From assembly GCF_013090115.1 (NCBI RefSeq), contig NZ_JABFNN010000030.1:1-64000 (forward strand): a DNA stretch of 64,000 nt. Reading direction: 5' to 3'. Of the stretch, positions 43,637-53,185 are shown piece after piece. Origin of the DNA: Flagellimonas amphidinii. GTDB lineage: Bacteria; Bacteroidota; Bacteroidia; Flavobacteriales; Flavobacteriaceae. The notes beneath the pieces were generated by a model. It was not told the origin of the DNA. It made no database searches and saw only the letters and a program-made list of their open reading frames with translations. The translations under genes and the position numbers were made by a program. How positions within the stretch are numbered: position 1 is the stretch's first letter; the number at the start of each line of letters is the position of its first letter.

Positions 43637-44896
43637 ATGAAAAAGTGTGTTTTTCAGAGATTAGCTTTTCTACTTTTTTCTTTTCTATTCTATGTTTCCT
43701 GCGAAACCGAACCTGTACAAATGGATTTGGTTCAAGACGCCCAACAATCCAATGTACTAGTTGAAGAAGTTGACTTTGGTTCTATTCCAGAACTATCAGA
43801 AGCCTTGAACAGTACCGGTAAATCTAAATTGGCTAGATCATATGCAGAGAAAGGAGATTCAAAATTTTGGATAGACGAAAATTCGGTGCTCAAGTTAAAA
43901 GACTCGGTCAACAATGAAAGTTTTTCAGTTATTATCCATTCAGATGACCCCTCGCCTAAAACATTCTATAACCTTGTAGTAACCAAACGGACAGATGGAA
44001 ACCCCATAGTACCATTTGTAGTTGAATATAATTTTGATAATGGAGATATATCGAGTTTTGCCAGCGATGAGGAAAAGAATTTTGATGGAACGGTAAACAT
44101 ATATTCTCTTGAAGAGTTTGCAGGTGTCACCGGATTGAATGCTAGGGATACACAATCTGTTGCTTGCTTTGAAGATGTAGGTCAACCGAATACTACCACT
44201 ACAAACAATACAAGCTCTGGCTCGCCCGGGGCTCCTAGTGGTGCCCCTTCATCAACAACTACTCCCAGCTCTCCCAAAACAGTGAGTGCTCGCCCACATA
44301 TATCAGTAACAAGAACGTATACAAAAAAAGGAACGGTTACTGTTGGTCAGGGAAGATTTTATATGCCTCCGATGACTTCCAATAAACAAGACCAAAAATC
44401 ATCAGTCTTAACAGGTAAAGATAACAACCCTTGTCCTGAAGGATGGGTTAGTGTTCCTATAAACGAGATTAAAGTTTTTGCCGACCCAAGTTGTGAAAGT
44501 TTTAGGTTTTATAAAGTTGGCAATACGGGAGTACAAGTGGCAGCTGTAGATGGCATATGGGATGTGGTAACAAAATTGGACAGATGCCCCGGACTAGGAG
44601 TTGCAGCATCATATCAAACCTATTATTTTCACGTACCGGCAAGATGGAATTCTTTTTATGCGTCCGAGAGAGCTGCCGATGCTTTGGCCGGTGCATTTTT
44701 TGATTTACAAAAATGGTTTAGAAAGCAATCGTGTGGACAAATAAACACAGGAGTTCTTGCTATTAAAATGGACGAGTTTATAAAAGAGAATTTTAAGAAA
44801 ATTGGGGGACAAGCAACAAGAAATGCTCCCTTAGGATGGTCTGGTAGCCCAAGACCATATAAGGAGGATTGGATGGGTACAGATGATTGTTATTAA
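43637..44896 (+). CDS. Predicted lipoprotein of unknown function
   Basis: About 419 residues. ATG 43637 gives KKCVFQRLAFLLFSFLFYVSC with the lipidated Cys before ETEPVQM; a frame extension upstream to 43568 is rejected because it would bury the signal. After an N-terminal domain comes a Thr/Ser/Pro-rich linker (residues ~195-230, NTTTTNNTSSGSPG and similar) and a C-terminal domain with paired cysteines (PCPEGW, PSCESF, DRCPG, SCGQ, DDCY), suggesting disulfides and a surface-exposed module. No family recognised. Starts the accessory patch 43.6-46.8 kb. Confidence 0.7.
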   Translation: MKKCVFQRLAFLLFSFLFYVSCETEPVQMDLVQDAQQSNVLVEEVDFGSIPELSEALNSTGKSKLARSYAEKGDSKFWIDENSVLKLKDSVNNESFSVIIHSDDPSPKTFYNLVVTKRTDGNPIVPFVVEYNFDNGDISSFASDEEKNFDGTVNIYSLEEFAGVTGLNARDTQSVACFEDVGQPNTTTTNNTSSGSPGAPSGAPSSTTTPSSPKTVSARPHISVTRTYTKKGTVTVGQGRFYMPPMTSNKQDQKSSVLTGKDNNPCPEGWVSVPINEIKVFADPSCESFRFYKVGNTGVQVAAVDGIWDVVTKLDRCPGLGVAASYQTYYFHVPARWNSFYASERAADALAGAFFDLQKWFRKQSCGQINTGVLAIKMDEFIKENFKKIGGQATRNAPLGWSGSPRPYKEDWMGTDDCY

Positions 44897-44905
44897 TTTT
44901 TGGAA

Positions 44906-45514
44906 ATGAGTTTTGCGTATTTACAATCTATAATTTTATATCTTATTTTGCAAAGCATGAGTATTGATGAGAGCATTCTTAGCACATCGTTATCCGACAT
45001 GTTCAAGGAGTCTGAGCTTGTGTGTTTGAATATGTCCAATTTTAAAGAGCATCCAGGGCTTACCTCATTTGATTATTGCACAATACAAGGTATTGAGGGG
45101 TATCATACCTTTTTGGACTTTAATATTCATAAACTTGCTTTTAAAGTCGATAATAGCAAAAGAATCAATGAAGTATTATTGATAATCAGAGTTTGGGATT
45201 CAACGGATTTTTTTGAAAAAACGGTAAACAATTACGGCTTGCCAAATTCTTCCAGTCTATCTAAATATTATATTGAAAAACATGGATTTAGAATACCGCC
45301 AGAAATAGACAGGGATTCATTGCTAAATTATTATGAGAATTTGCCTGAACCACAAATTGAAGAGTTTGAAGAGTTACAAAGTTTAATTTGGTATGATTTA
45401 AAGAAAAATTCCCATAAAACTTTAGCTGACATGATCATAAAAAATAAGACGGACCCATCAAACAAGTATTTGGAAAAGGAAATATGGGTTTCTTTTAAAA
45501 GAGCAAAAGACTAA
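44906..45514 (+). CDS. Hypothetical protein, downstream partner of the lipoprotein
   Basis: About 202 residues, not recognised. The first ~20 residues are hydrophobic (FAYLQSIILYLILQSM) and could be a weak signal or anchor; the rest is soluble, with an acidic helical end (PEPQIEEFEELQSLIWYDL). It begins 9 bases after the lipoprotein stop, so the two are probably one transcript. An upstream TTG (44900) two codons earlier is the alternative start. Codon use is more AT-rich than in the atp genes. Confidence 0.6.
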   Translation: MSFAYLQSIILYLILQSMSIDESILSTSLSDMFKESELVCLNMSNFKEHPGLTSFDYCTIQGIEGYHTFLDFNIHKLAFKVDNSKRINEVLLIIRVWDSTDFFEKTVNNYGLPNSSSLSKYYIEKHGFRIPPEIDRDSLLNYYENLPEPQIEEFEELQSLIWYDLKKNSHKTLADMIIKNKTDPSNKYLEKEIWVSFKRAKD

Positions 45515-45535
45515 AAAGTCCAGTAAGTATATTCT

Positions 45536-45682
45536 ATGCATGTAGATATAAACATTTATGACACGTATATAAGACTTTACCTATGGCAACTTGTTGTGCT
45601 ATGTGTTTTTTTGTTTTTCTTTTTTTATGGCGTTTTGACCTTCTTTAAAGTTTTGATAAGAAAATGGAGAAAGCATATTTAA
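45536..45682 (+). CDS. Small membrane protein, 48 residues
   Basis: ATG 45536 opens HVDINIYDTYIRLYLWQ followed by one strong membrane helix (LVVLCVFLFFFFYGVLTFF) and a basic tail (RKWRKHI). The positive-inside tail and clean helix look like a real small protein and not chance. The family is unknown. It lies 21 bases behind the 44906 gene in the same direction. Confidence 0.45.
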   Translation: MHVDINIYDTYIRLYLWQLVVLCVFLFFFFYGVLTFFKVLIRKWRKHI

Positions 45683-45768
45683 ACGCGTGGAATAAAAAGA
45701 ACTTTACTTGTTATAGCGCCTCTTTCAAAGAGGATTTGATAACAGAGGGTTTTGGTATAAATAGTTAA
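45664..45768 (+). CDS. Possible small protein, 34 residues
   Basis: A short frame MEKAYLNAWNKKNF...FGINS starting inside the preceding small gene (19-base overlap) and ending two bases before the next small membrane gene. Tight spacing is the only support. It could be chance. Confidence 0.2.
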   Translation: MEKAYLNAWNKKNFTCYSASFKEDLITEGFGINS

Positions 45769-45770
45769 AG

Positions 45771-46001
45771 ATGAAAAAACACTTTATCTATTGGATTATA
45801 TTCAACCTATTAATTTGGTCCGCGGCTATTTTCCTGTGGAATGAAGATATTATGTTAAATATTGATATATGGTATATTCTGATAGAGTGTTCAAGCATAA
45901 TTATTGCACTAGCAATCCTTAGCACAATGCTTTTATTGATATCTTTTTTATATAACAAGTTGAAAAGAAGTTTGCGCCATAATCAAAAATCAATTAATTA
46001 G
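45771..46001 (+). CDS. Small two-helix membrane protein
   Basis: A 76-residue protein with two hydrophobic helices (HFIYWIIFNLLIWSAAIFLW and WYILIECSSIIIALAILSTMLLLISF, each cited in part) and a basic C-terminus (KLKRSLRHNQK). No family recognised. It continues the series of small same-strand genes after the lipoprotein gene. Confidence 0.5.
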   Translation: MKKHFIYWIIFNLLIWSAAIFLWNEDIMLNIDIWYILIECSSIIIALAILSTMLLLISFLYNKLKRSLRHNQKSIN

Positions 46002-46154
46002 GATACTATTTAGATTAGTACCACAATCGTACAGATTATGCATTGAAGATTGACAATCTTACAGGCATGGGAATTGATAATGCTTGGGGAGTATACCCAT
46101 CAGGCTTTGGAGGAGATAACCCAGGGAAATTAGGTCAAATTTTAAGAACGAGGC

Positions 46155-46734
46155 ATGGAGCAAACACTAATTCCACTAGTACCATTCCTCCAACTCAATA
46201 CAGAGCCACCACTCGACCAGATTTTGGAGGATGTGATTAGATTATATCATATGGAACTAGATATTGATGGTTATTTGTCAAAGGCCTATATGTTTTACCC
46301 CAAAAACATATCACCTATTAAAGGTTTAGATAAATATTTAGATAGTTCAGAATACAAAAAGCTTTTGAATTTTGTGTCTGGCGAAAAGAGTATTTATGAG
46401 GCGGATGATTTGAGTGCAATAAAGGATGAAATTGGTCTGGAATTTGATACCATTGTTCAAGATATTACCGTACCGAGTTGGCATGACCGATGCTTCAATT
46501 TGCAATTTCTTTTGAATTCTGAAGAAAATGAAAATAAGAAAAATGTAGCATGTACCTTTTAAGTACATTGAGGCGGATAAAAATGATCACTACAATAAAA
46601 TTATGTTTGAATTGATTAGGCTTCAAAACCCAGAAGTGGAGAGGATAGCTTACCCTGTTTTTCTTATAGATGGAAAATTGGACCATACTATTGAAAACTT
46701 AAGATGGTATATTAAAGAACTGGCCCAGAAATAG
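46155..46734 (+). pseudogene. Frameshifted gene of unknown function
   Basis: ATG 46155 opens a plausible protein (MEQTLIPLVPFLQLNTEPP, later YLSKAYMFYPKNISPIKG) that stops at 46562. From about 46548 a shifted frame carries on with VPFKYIEADKNDHYNKIM and YPVFLIDGKLDHTIENLRWY to a stop at 46734. Removing one base near 46545-46547 joins the two into about 190 residues. The second part looks like a thioredoxin-fold tail, but without CxxC this is weak. Either a real frameshift or a sequence error. Another frame covering 46022-46240 overlaps its start and is not assigned. Confidence 0.5.
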
Positions 46735-46838
46735 GGAAAGCCAACATTTAGAACCAAAACGGTTTGTTCAAGACGGGGAGTAAAGGGTTTTACGTAACTT
46801 GTAACCACTTTTAAGGTATCTAAAGCACACGCATTTCA

Positions 46839-48308
46839 TTGAACCCGTTAAAAAAGCTTTTCAAACAGACTTTTATTTATGGCCTAGCCACGGTATTCCC
46901 AAGGGTCATTTCCTTTTTCCTGCTCCCGCTATATACCTCAGTTTTTAAAAATGCCGCAGGGTATGGGCAGTACACCAATATTTATGCGTGGATTGCAATT
47001 TTCAATGTGTTCTTGGCCTATGGGATGGAAACAGCGTTCTTTCGTTTCTACCATAAGAGCGAGGATAAAAAGCATGTGGTTTCCACCTCGTTGATTTCCT
47101 TATTGTGTTCGTCTTTGTTGTTTTTGATTTTTGCTTTATCGGTCAAACAAAGTTTGGCGGATTTCACGAATATCAATCCGGCTTATATTGAGTTTACCAC
47201 ATATATTTTGGTTTTGGATGCCTTGGCCATTATTCCCTTTGCGCTGCTCAGGGCCAATGAGAAACCCATGAAATATGCTGTTCTCAAAACCATAAACGTG
47301 GCCATAAACCTAACTTTTAATATTTACTTTCTACTTATTTTGCCCAAATTGGCTGAAGGTTCCCAAGAGGGATTTTTCAATTCTATCTATAAAGAAGGAT
47401 GGGAGATTCAGTATATCTTCATTTCAAATATTATAGCAAGCGGGGTAACCTTGTTGATATTACTGCCTACTTATTTTAAAGTTCCCTATAGATTTGATAT
47501 TGTTCTTTGGAAACAAATGATGAAGTATGCCGGTCCTGTAATGCTAGCAGGAGTGGCTTTCACCATCAATGAGGTGTTCGATAAAATTTTGTTGACCGAG
47601 TTATTGCCCCCTGATGAGGCCGAAGCTGAAGTAGGTAAATATGGGGCCTGTTACAAGTTGGCCCTTTTTATGACGTTGTTCGGAACGGCATTCCGGATGG
47701 GCGTGGAACCCTTTTTCTTCAGCCATGCCAAAACAGAAAAACCACAGAAAACCTACGCTCAAATCACCAATTATTTTGTCATATTAGGTAGTGTAATTTT
47801 ATTAATGGTGGTTGTTTTAGTCAATCCGTTGGGAAAACTTCTAATTAGAAATGAGACCTATTGGGAGGCTTTGGACGTAGTTCCTATTATTTTGTTGGGG
47901 AGTTTCTGCTTGGGGATTTACCACAACCTATCCGTGTGGTACAAGATTACAGATCGCACTAAGTTTGGGGCGTACATTTCATTAATTGGAGCGTTGTTGA
48001 CTTTGGTAATCAATATCGCATTTATTGATAAAATTGGATATATGGCCTCTGCCTTGGCTACATTGGCCGCCTATGGAAGTATGATGATACTTTCGTATTA
48101 CTTCGGAAGAAAATACTACCCAGTTCCCTACAACATGCGTAAAATACTGTTTTATACTATCATATCCATCACATTTTCTGCACTTTCCTTTTACGTTTTT
48201 AATAGAAATTTAATAGCTGGAGGCCTGCTACTTTTGTTATTTTTGATGTTAGTTTACAAGTTGGAAGGAGATCAATTGAAGACCATATTACTACGCCGTG
48301 AAGATTAA
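46839..48308 (+). CDS. Oligosaccharide flippase/polysaccharide biosynthesis protein
   Basis: A 489-residue MOP-superfamily membrane protein with about fourteen helices. The opening [29 protein letters not shown] and the [19 protein letters not shown] segment are typical of the flavobacterial flippase that precedes dut. Start is TTG 46839, giving the family N-terminus. It is separate from the main polysaccharide locus and may serve lipopolysaccharide. dut starts 11 bases before its stop. Confidence 0.88.
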   Translation: MNPLKKLFKQTFIYGLATVFPRVISFFLLPLYTSVFKNAAGYGQYTNIYAWIAIFNVFLAYGMETAFFRFYHKSEDKKHVVSTSLISLLCSSLLFLIFALSVKQSLADFTNINPAYIEFTTYILVLDALAIIPFALLRANEKPMKYAVLKTINVAINLTFNIYFLLILPKLAEGSQEGFFNSIYKEGWEIQYIFISNIIASGVTLLILLPTYFKVPYRFDIVLWKQMMKYAGPVMLAGVAFTINEVFDKILLTELLPPDEAEAEVGKYGACYKLALFMTLFGTAFRMGVEPFFFSHAKTEKPQKTYAQITNYFVILGSVILLMVVVLVNPLGKLLIRNETYWEALDVVPIILLGSFCLGIYHNLSVWYKITDRTKFGAYISLIGALLTLVINIAFIDKIGYMASALATLAAYGSMMILSYYFGRKYYPVPYNMRKILFYTIISITFSALSFYVFNRNLIAGGLLLLLFLMLVYKLEGDQLKTILLRRED

Positions 48309-48732
48309 AATCATTAATACATCAGAAAATGACCTGCCCAATTACGAAACAATTGCATCGGCAGGTATGGACCTTAGAGCAAATATAGATGCACCAATCA
48401 CCCTAAAATCTCTGGAAAGGACTATTGTGCCCACCGGGATTTTTATGGAGCTTCCGGTAGGCTATGAAGCCCAAGTGCGCCCACGAAGTGGATTGGCGGC
48501 AAAAAAAGGAATTACAGTACTCAATGCCCCTGGAACCATTGATGCCGATTATAGAGGTGAGGTAGGAGTGATTTTGGTGAACCTTTCTACAGAAGATTTT
48601 GTTGTTGAAAATGGGGAACGGGTGGCCCAAATGGTCATTGCAAAGCACGAACGTGCAGAATGGGTGGAAGTGGAGACACTCTCGGAAACCGACCGTGGTG
48701 CGGGAGGATTTGGAAGTACCGGCACACAATAA
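48298..48732 (+). CDS. dut: dUTP diphosphatase
   Basis: A 144-residue trimeric dUTPase that cleaves dUTP to dUMP and pyrophosphate. All five motifs are seen: [35 protein letters not shown] and [10 protein letters not shown]. Start GTG 48298 overlaps the flippase gene by 11 bases, suggesting coupling. Nothing unusual otherwise. Confidence 0.97.
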   Translation: MKIKIINTSENDLPNYETIASAGMDLRANIDAPITLKSLERTIVPTGIFMELPVGYEAQVRPRSGLAAKKGITVLNAPGTIDADYRGEVGVILVNLSTEDFVVENGERVAQMVIAKHERAEWVEVETLSETDRGAGGFGSTGTQ

Positions 48733-48766
48733 AAATAAATACTAGCTACGTTATACTATAAAGAAT

Positions 48767-49783
48767 ATGAAAATTATTGTTCCCATGGCGGGAAGAGGTT
48801 CCCGATTGAGACCTCATACCTTGACAGTTCCAAAACCGCTAATTCCTGTGGCAGGAAAACCTATTGTTCACCGATTGGTAAGTGACATTGCCAAAGTTTT
48901 GGGAGAACCCATAGATGAGGTGGCCTTTATTCTAGGAGACCCAGCTTTTTTTGGAGAAGAAGTGGTAAAAAGTTTGATGGAATTGGCCGAGGGCCTAGGA
49001 GCTAAAGGCTCTATTTATAGACAAGACCAACCTTTGGGTACAGGACATGCCATTATGAGTGCCAAGGAATCTTTAAGTGGGCCGGCAGTGATTGCTTATG
49101 CGGACACCTTAATCAGGGCTGAGTTTGATTTGGACAAATCAGCAGACAGTGTTATTTGGGTGAAACAAGTTGAGAAGCCAGAAGCCTTTGGGGTTGTAAA
49201 CCTAAATTCAGCTAATGAGATAGTGGAATTGGTTGAAAAACCTAAGGAATTTGTATCCGATTTAGCGGTTATTGGTATCTATTATTTCAAAGATGTTGGA
49301 GTGTTAAAAAATGAACTTCAATATGTTCTGGATAATGATATCACCAACGGTGGGGAATATCAAATTAATGATGGAATTAAACGTATGATGGACAAAGGCA
49401 TGAAATTTGTGCCAGGTAAGGTAGATGAATGGATGGACTGTGGCAACAAAACGGTTACGGTGGAAACCAATCAGCGAATGTTGAATTTTTTGGAAAAGGA
49501 TGGTGAGTCGCTAATAGCTAATTCTATCAGTAAGGAAAACGCCAATATTATTGAACCTTGTTTTATAGGCGAAAATGTAGTGGTCAAAAATAGTACAATT
49601 GGTCCTTATGTGTCTGTTGGCAACGGGACAGTCGTAGAGAACTCTACCATAAAAAATAGTTTGATACAGAACAAGACCAAAATTTCCAATGCCAATTTAG
49701 ACAATGCCATGATCGGCAACCATGTTGTTTATAATGGGAATTTTGAAACCATCAGCATTGGAGATTATTCTGTTTTGGAATAA
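48767..49783 (+). CDS. Sugar-phosphate nucleotidyltransferase with C-terminal beta-helix
   Basis: A 338-residue enzyme. The N-terminal GT-A domain has the activation loop GRGSRLRPHTLTVPKPLIPVAGKPI and PLGTGHAIMSAKESL; the C-terminal ~90 residues show left-handed beta-helix repeats (IIEPCFIGENVVVKNSTIGP). The architecture resembles GlmU or RmlA-long type enzymes that make an NDP-sugar from a sugar 1-phosphate; the exact sugar is not clear (glucose 1-phosphate is a fair guess). It lies 34 bases after dut. Confidence 0.9.
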   Translation: MKIIVPMAGRGSRLRPHTLTVPKPLIPVAGKPIVHRLVSDIAKVLGEPIDEVAFILGDPAFFGEEVVKSLMELAEGLGAKGSIYRQDQPLGTGHAIMSAKESLSGPAVIAYADTLIRAEFDLDKSADSVIWVKQVEKPEAFGVVNLNSANEIVELVEKPKEFVSDLAVIGIYYFKDVGVLKNELQYVLDNDITNGGEYQINDGIKRMMDKGMKFVPGKVDEWMDCGNKTVTVETNQRMLNFLEKDGESLIANSISKENANIIEPCFIGENVVVKNSTIGPYVSVGNGTVVENSTIKNSLIQNKTKISNANLDNAMIGNHVVYNGNFETISIGDYSVLE

Positions 49784-49800
49784 CGAGCAGCATATAGAGT

Positions 49801-50259
49801 ATGAAAAAGGGATTTCTTCTTTGGGGATGCTTGGGACTGTTACTATTGACGGTTGATGGAGTAATATCCCAAGAAATAAATTTTGATTATTTATATGATG
49901 ACTGGGTTATTTCGGATGTAGAATCAAATGAAGAATTACTCGTTTTAAGATATCCAAAAATTAAGAATCTATCGAAAGAAGAAATGAGGATTGTTTATGA
50001 TTTTAGGATTAATGCAGATTCTATTTTGAGCAATATAGTAGTTGGAAGTGGATTTATCGGATGTGGAACTCCACCAGTTGGAAACTACGGAGAAAGGATG
50101 AAAGAGCAATGGTCTCTTACTAAAGAAAATGGAAGACTCGAACGTAAATATTATCAGGAAGAAGATCAAAAGCCTATTTATACAAGTACTTTTGAAATTG
50201 TTCAATTAAAGGAAGGATGCTTAAAGCTTCAATTAATTGATGAAATTTTTACGGAATAG
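49801..50259 (+). CDS. Secreted hypothetical protein
   Basis: A 152-residue protein with a signal peptide (KKGFLLWGCLGLLLLTVDGVISQ in part) and a mature domain with WSLTKENGRLERKYY, reminiscent of small lipocalin-like secreted proteins. No family can be named. It lies between the nucleotidyltransferase and the TPR gene in one run of + strand genes with short gaps. Confidence 0.6.
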   Translation: MKKGFLLWGCLGLLLLTVDGVISQEINFDYLYDDWVISDVESNEELLVLRYPKIKNLSKEEMRIVYDFRINADSILSNIVVGSGFIGCGTPPVGNYGERMKEQWSLTKENGRLERKYYQEEDQKPIYTSTFEIVQLKEGCLKLQLIDEIFTE

Positions 50260-50272
50260 ATTATAAAACAGA

Positions 50273-51175
50273 ATGAAAAAAGCAATTTTTCTAATTGTTC
50301 TGATGCTTGGCAATATTGCTATTGCCCAAGAAGAAGAGAGTGCTGAAGTTTTTCTGGAAGAATATACCGATGAGTTTCAAGAAAACTTTTTTGAAGCTTT
50401 GAAACAAAAAGGCATCCAAAACTACGATAGAGCCATAGACCTGTTCCTAAAATGCAAACAATTGGAACCTTCCAATAGTGTAATGGATTATGAGTTGGCA
50501 AAGGCTTATTTTCTGGACAAACAATACATAAAGGCGCAAGAATATGCCATTGAGGCATTGCTTGCTGAACCGGAAGATTTTTGGTATCTGGACAATTTGA
50601 TCACTATTTTGGAACAGCAAGGAAATACAGTTGAGGGCATCAAACAGAGTATTCCTTATGAAAACCATAAACTGAAAGAAAATCTGACTTTAGCATACTT
50701 CAAAAAGAAAAAATATAATGATGCCCTAAAAGTGCTGGGGGAATTGGGGAGTTCAAAATTTATTGATGAGCTGACGTTACAAATAAATGACTCACTACAA
50801 CAGAGCAAACAAGAAATAGCGGTCAAAATAGTTGAAAAAGAATCAGAACCAGTAAATGACCCTACGGCGCATTTCAAATTACAGCTGGAAGAGTTATTGG
50901 AAAAATCTGATTACAAAAACATGAAAGCTGTAGCGAAAGAAGCCCTTGATACTTACCCTTTACAGCCGTATTTTTATTACGCGTACGGAACAGCACTACA
51001 TTATACTTCAGAATCCACTAAAGCCATAGAAGTTTTGGAAAGCGGATTGGATTATTTGATTGATGATGATGGTTTAATGAATAAAATATATGCTGAGTTA
51101 TCAAAAGCATATAGGAGCATTGGGGATATTGAAAAGGCCAACACCTATGAGAACAAAATAAAATCGGGACTATAA
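50273..51175 (+). CDS. Secreted tetratricopeptide repeat protein
   Basis: A 300-residue protein with a signal peptide (KKAIFLIVLMLGNIAIAQ) and TPR helices: YDRAIDLFLKCKQLEPSNSVMDY, LAKAYFLDKQYIKAQEYAIEAL, and again near the C-terminus (STKAIEVLESGLDYL). TPR proteins in this place probably scaffold periplasmic partners. The DUF4292 gene starts at its last base (ATGG after the stop overlap), so the two are coupled; the EnvC-like factor follows. Role inferred from context: envelope maintenance. Confidence 0.85.
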   Translation: MKKAIFLIVLMLGNIAIAQEEESAEVFLEEYTDEFQENFFEALKQKGIQNYDRAIDLFLKCKQLEPSNSVMDYELAKAYFLDKQYIKAQEYAIEALLAEPEDFWYLDNLITILEQQGNTVEGIKQSIPYENHKLKENLTLAYFKKKKYNDALKVLGELGSSKFIDELTLQINDSLQQSKQEIAVKIVEKESEPVNDPTAHFKLQLEELLEKSDYKNMKAVAKEALDTYPLQPYFYYAYGTALHYTSESTKAIEVLESGLDYLIDDDGLMNKIYAELSKAYRSIGDIEKANTYENKIKSGL

Positions 51176-51957
51176 TGGCATTACTTGCTAATACAAAAAA
51201 ACAAATAGCACTGGCTTCACTTTCAGTCTTGGTACTTGGTTCATGTAAAACCAATAAAAGTATTGTGGGTGGCGATATTGATTCCAGAATGTCTGCCAAA
51301 AACATTATTGAGAATCATTATATCAATCAATCTAATTTTAAAACACTTCGTGGGCGTGTTAAAATAGATTACTCCAATGGAAAGGATAGTCAAGGGGTGA
51401 ATGTTACCCTAAGAATGGAAAAAGATAAGGTGATTTGGATGAGTGCTCCATTGGGTATGGTCAAGGCACATATAACGCCCGATCGTGTTTCGTTTTACAA
51501 TAAACTCCAGAACGAATACTTTGATGGTGATTTTAGTTATTTGAGCAGCCTTTTGGGAACGGAACTGGATTTTGAAAAGGTACAGAACCTTTTGCTGGGC
51601 AATGCGGTATTTGATCTCAGAAAGGCCAAATATACTTCTGGTGTACTAGAAGGGAACTATCTGTTGAAACCAAAGAAAGCACAGGAATTGTTCAAGATTT
51701 TGTTTCAATTGGAGCCCAAAAATTTTAAGATTGCGGCCCAAGAAATATCCCAACCAGAAGATGACAGACAACTTGAAGCAAAATATACCTATCAGGATAT
51801 TTTGGGCAATGTTCTTCCTAATGAAATACACATTTTAGCTGCAGAGAATGGGGACAAAACCACAATAGACCTCAGTTTTCGCAATGTTGAATTGAACAAA
51901 TCCCTCAATTTTCCCTATAAAATTCCGGATGGATATGATAAAATAATATTAAAGTAG
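51175..51957 (+). CDS. DUF4292 lipoprotein
   Basis: A 260-residue lipoprotein (QIALASLSVLVLGSC with lipidated Cys, then KTNKSIV). The mature part, FKTLRGRVKIDYSNGKDSQG and VIWMSAPLGMVKAHITPDRV, is the DUF4292 pattern, a LolB/LolA-like fold in shape. It is a Bacteroidota family placed next to the TPR protein and the EnvC-like factor, so an outer-membrane or lipoprotein-sorting role is plausible. Start overlaps the stop of the TPR gene by one base. Confidence 0.87.
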   Translation: MALLANTKKQIALASLSVLVLGSCKTNKSIVGGDIDSRMSAKNIIENHYINQSNFKTLRGRVKIDYSNGKDSQGVNVTLRMEKDKVIWMSAPLGMVKAHITPDRVSFYNKLQNEYFDGDFSYLSSLLGTELDFEKVQNLLLGNAVFDLRKAKYTSGVLEGNYLLKPKKAQELFKILFQLEPKNFKIAAQEISQPEDDRQLEAKYTYQDILGNVLPNEIHILAAENGDKTTIDLSFRNVELNKSLNFPYKIPDGYDKIILK

Positions 51958-51958
51958 C

Positions 51959-53182
51959 ATGAAACATAGAGTATCATATCATATTTGTTTTCTGCTACTT
52001 ATATTTTTTCTGCCTCTTTATTCAGCGGCTCAAACAAGTGAACAAAAGGCTTTAGAGGCCAAACGCGAAAGACTACAACAAGAAATCAAAGAAATTAATA
52101 GGTTGCTCTTTGCAGAACGCAAGGAAAAAGGTAATGTATTGGATCAAATGGAAGCTTTGGACCATAAAATAAATGTTCGTCAAGAACTCATCCGGGTGAC
52201 CAACCAACAATCCAATTTGTTGAACAGGCAAATCAATGTCAACATTAGAAGCATCAGCAAACTTCGAGAGGACCTTAAGATTTTAAAGGAAGATTATGCC
52301 AACCTTATCCGAAAAACCTATCAGAACAAATCGCAGAATAATAGGTTGATGTTTCTGATGTCTGCCGACAATTTTTTCCAAGCTTTTAAAAGATTGCAGT
52401 ATATGCAACAATATGCAAAGCATAGAAAAAAACAAGGTGAGGATATTGTTTCCAAAACTGAGGAATTGGCCAAATTGAATCGGGATTTGGTGGCGCAAAG
52501 AAAAATAAAAGAACAATTACTGGCAGAAAACACTAAAGTAAAGGATGAGCTTTCCAAGGAAATTGAATCACAAAAAACCTTATTGACAAGCATAAAGCAG
52601 AATGAGAGTCGCTATACCGATGCCATTTCTAAAAAACAGAGAGAAGCAAGAAGGGTTGATCGTGAGATTGAACGACTGATTAAAAGTGCCATAGTAAGTA
52701 CCAATAAAAAAGCTGGAAATTCCAGTAGCGCAAAATTTGCTCTTACCCCTGAAGCAAGAATAGTGGCCAATAATTTTTCCGCAAATAAGGGCAAACTCAT
52801 TTGGCCTGTAGAAAAGGGCATAAAAAGTCAAGGATACGGAGTTTATAGTGATAAACTTTATCCGGGCATCAAACATAGAAACAATGGGGTGACCATTGCC
52901 ACGGACAAAGGAAGTCAAGCTAGGGCAATTTTTGAAGGAGAGGTGATTGCAATATTGTCCGTCCCTGGGGGAGGAAAAGGAGTTACTCTTAAACATGGAA
53001 ACTATATCAGTACCTACTATAACCTATCAAAACTTTATGTAAAGAAAGGGGACAAGGTTACGGTCAAAGAGGTTTTGGGTGACATCAATACCAATCGGTT
53101 TGATGGTACTACAAAATTGAAATTCTATCTTTATAGGGATTCCAGTCGCTTAAACCCCGAAGATTGGATTTATCAATTATAG
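51959..53182 (+). CDS. Murein hydrolase activator, EnvC family
   Basis: A 407-residue periplasmic protein: signal peptide (CFLLLIFFLPLYSAAQ), a long coiled coil (about residues 20-250, with ERLQQEIKEINRLL and LREDLKILKEDYANL), and a C-terminal LytM domain from about 280. The usual metal-site residues are changed: the HxxxD segment reads KHRNNGVTIA and the HxH segment reads TYYNLSKL, so it should lack peptidase activity and act as an activator of amidases, like EnvC. It lies one base after the DUF4292 gene. Confidence 0.9.
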   Translation: MKHRVSYHICFLLLIFFLPLYSAAQTSEQKALEAKRERLQQEIKEINRLLFAERKEKGNVLDQMEALDHKINVRQELIRVTNQQSNLLNRQINVNIRSISKLREDLKILKEDYANLIRKTYQNKSQNNRLMFLMSADNFFQAFKRLQYMQQYAKHRKKQGEDIVSKTEELAKLNRDLVAQRKIKEQLLAENTKVKDELSKEIESQKTLLTSIKQNESRYTDAISKKQREARRVDREIERLIKSAIVSTNKKAGNSSSAKFALTPEARIVANNFSANKGKLIWPVEKGIKSQGYGVYSDKLYPGIKHRNNGVTIATDKGSQARAIFEGEVIAILSVPGGGKGVTLKHGNYISTYYNLSKLYVKKGDKVTVKEVLGDINTNRFDGTTKLKFYLYRDSSRLNPEDWIYQL

Positions 53183-53185
53183 CAA

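Noticed and set aside
46022..46240. Frame with GVYPSGFGGDNPGKLG, slightly like the end of a penicillin acylase
   Set aside because: Similarity is a few residues only, there is no ATG at a sensible place, and it overlaps the start of the frameshifted gene at 46155.
52580..52996. 138-codon open frame on the - strand
   Set aside because: Opposite the coiled-coil and LytM part of the EnvC-like gene.
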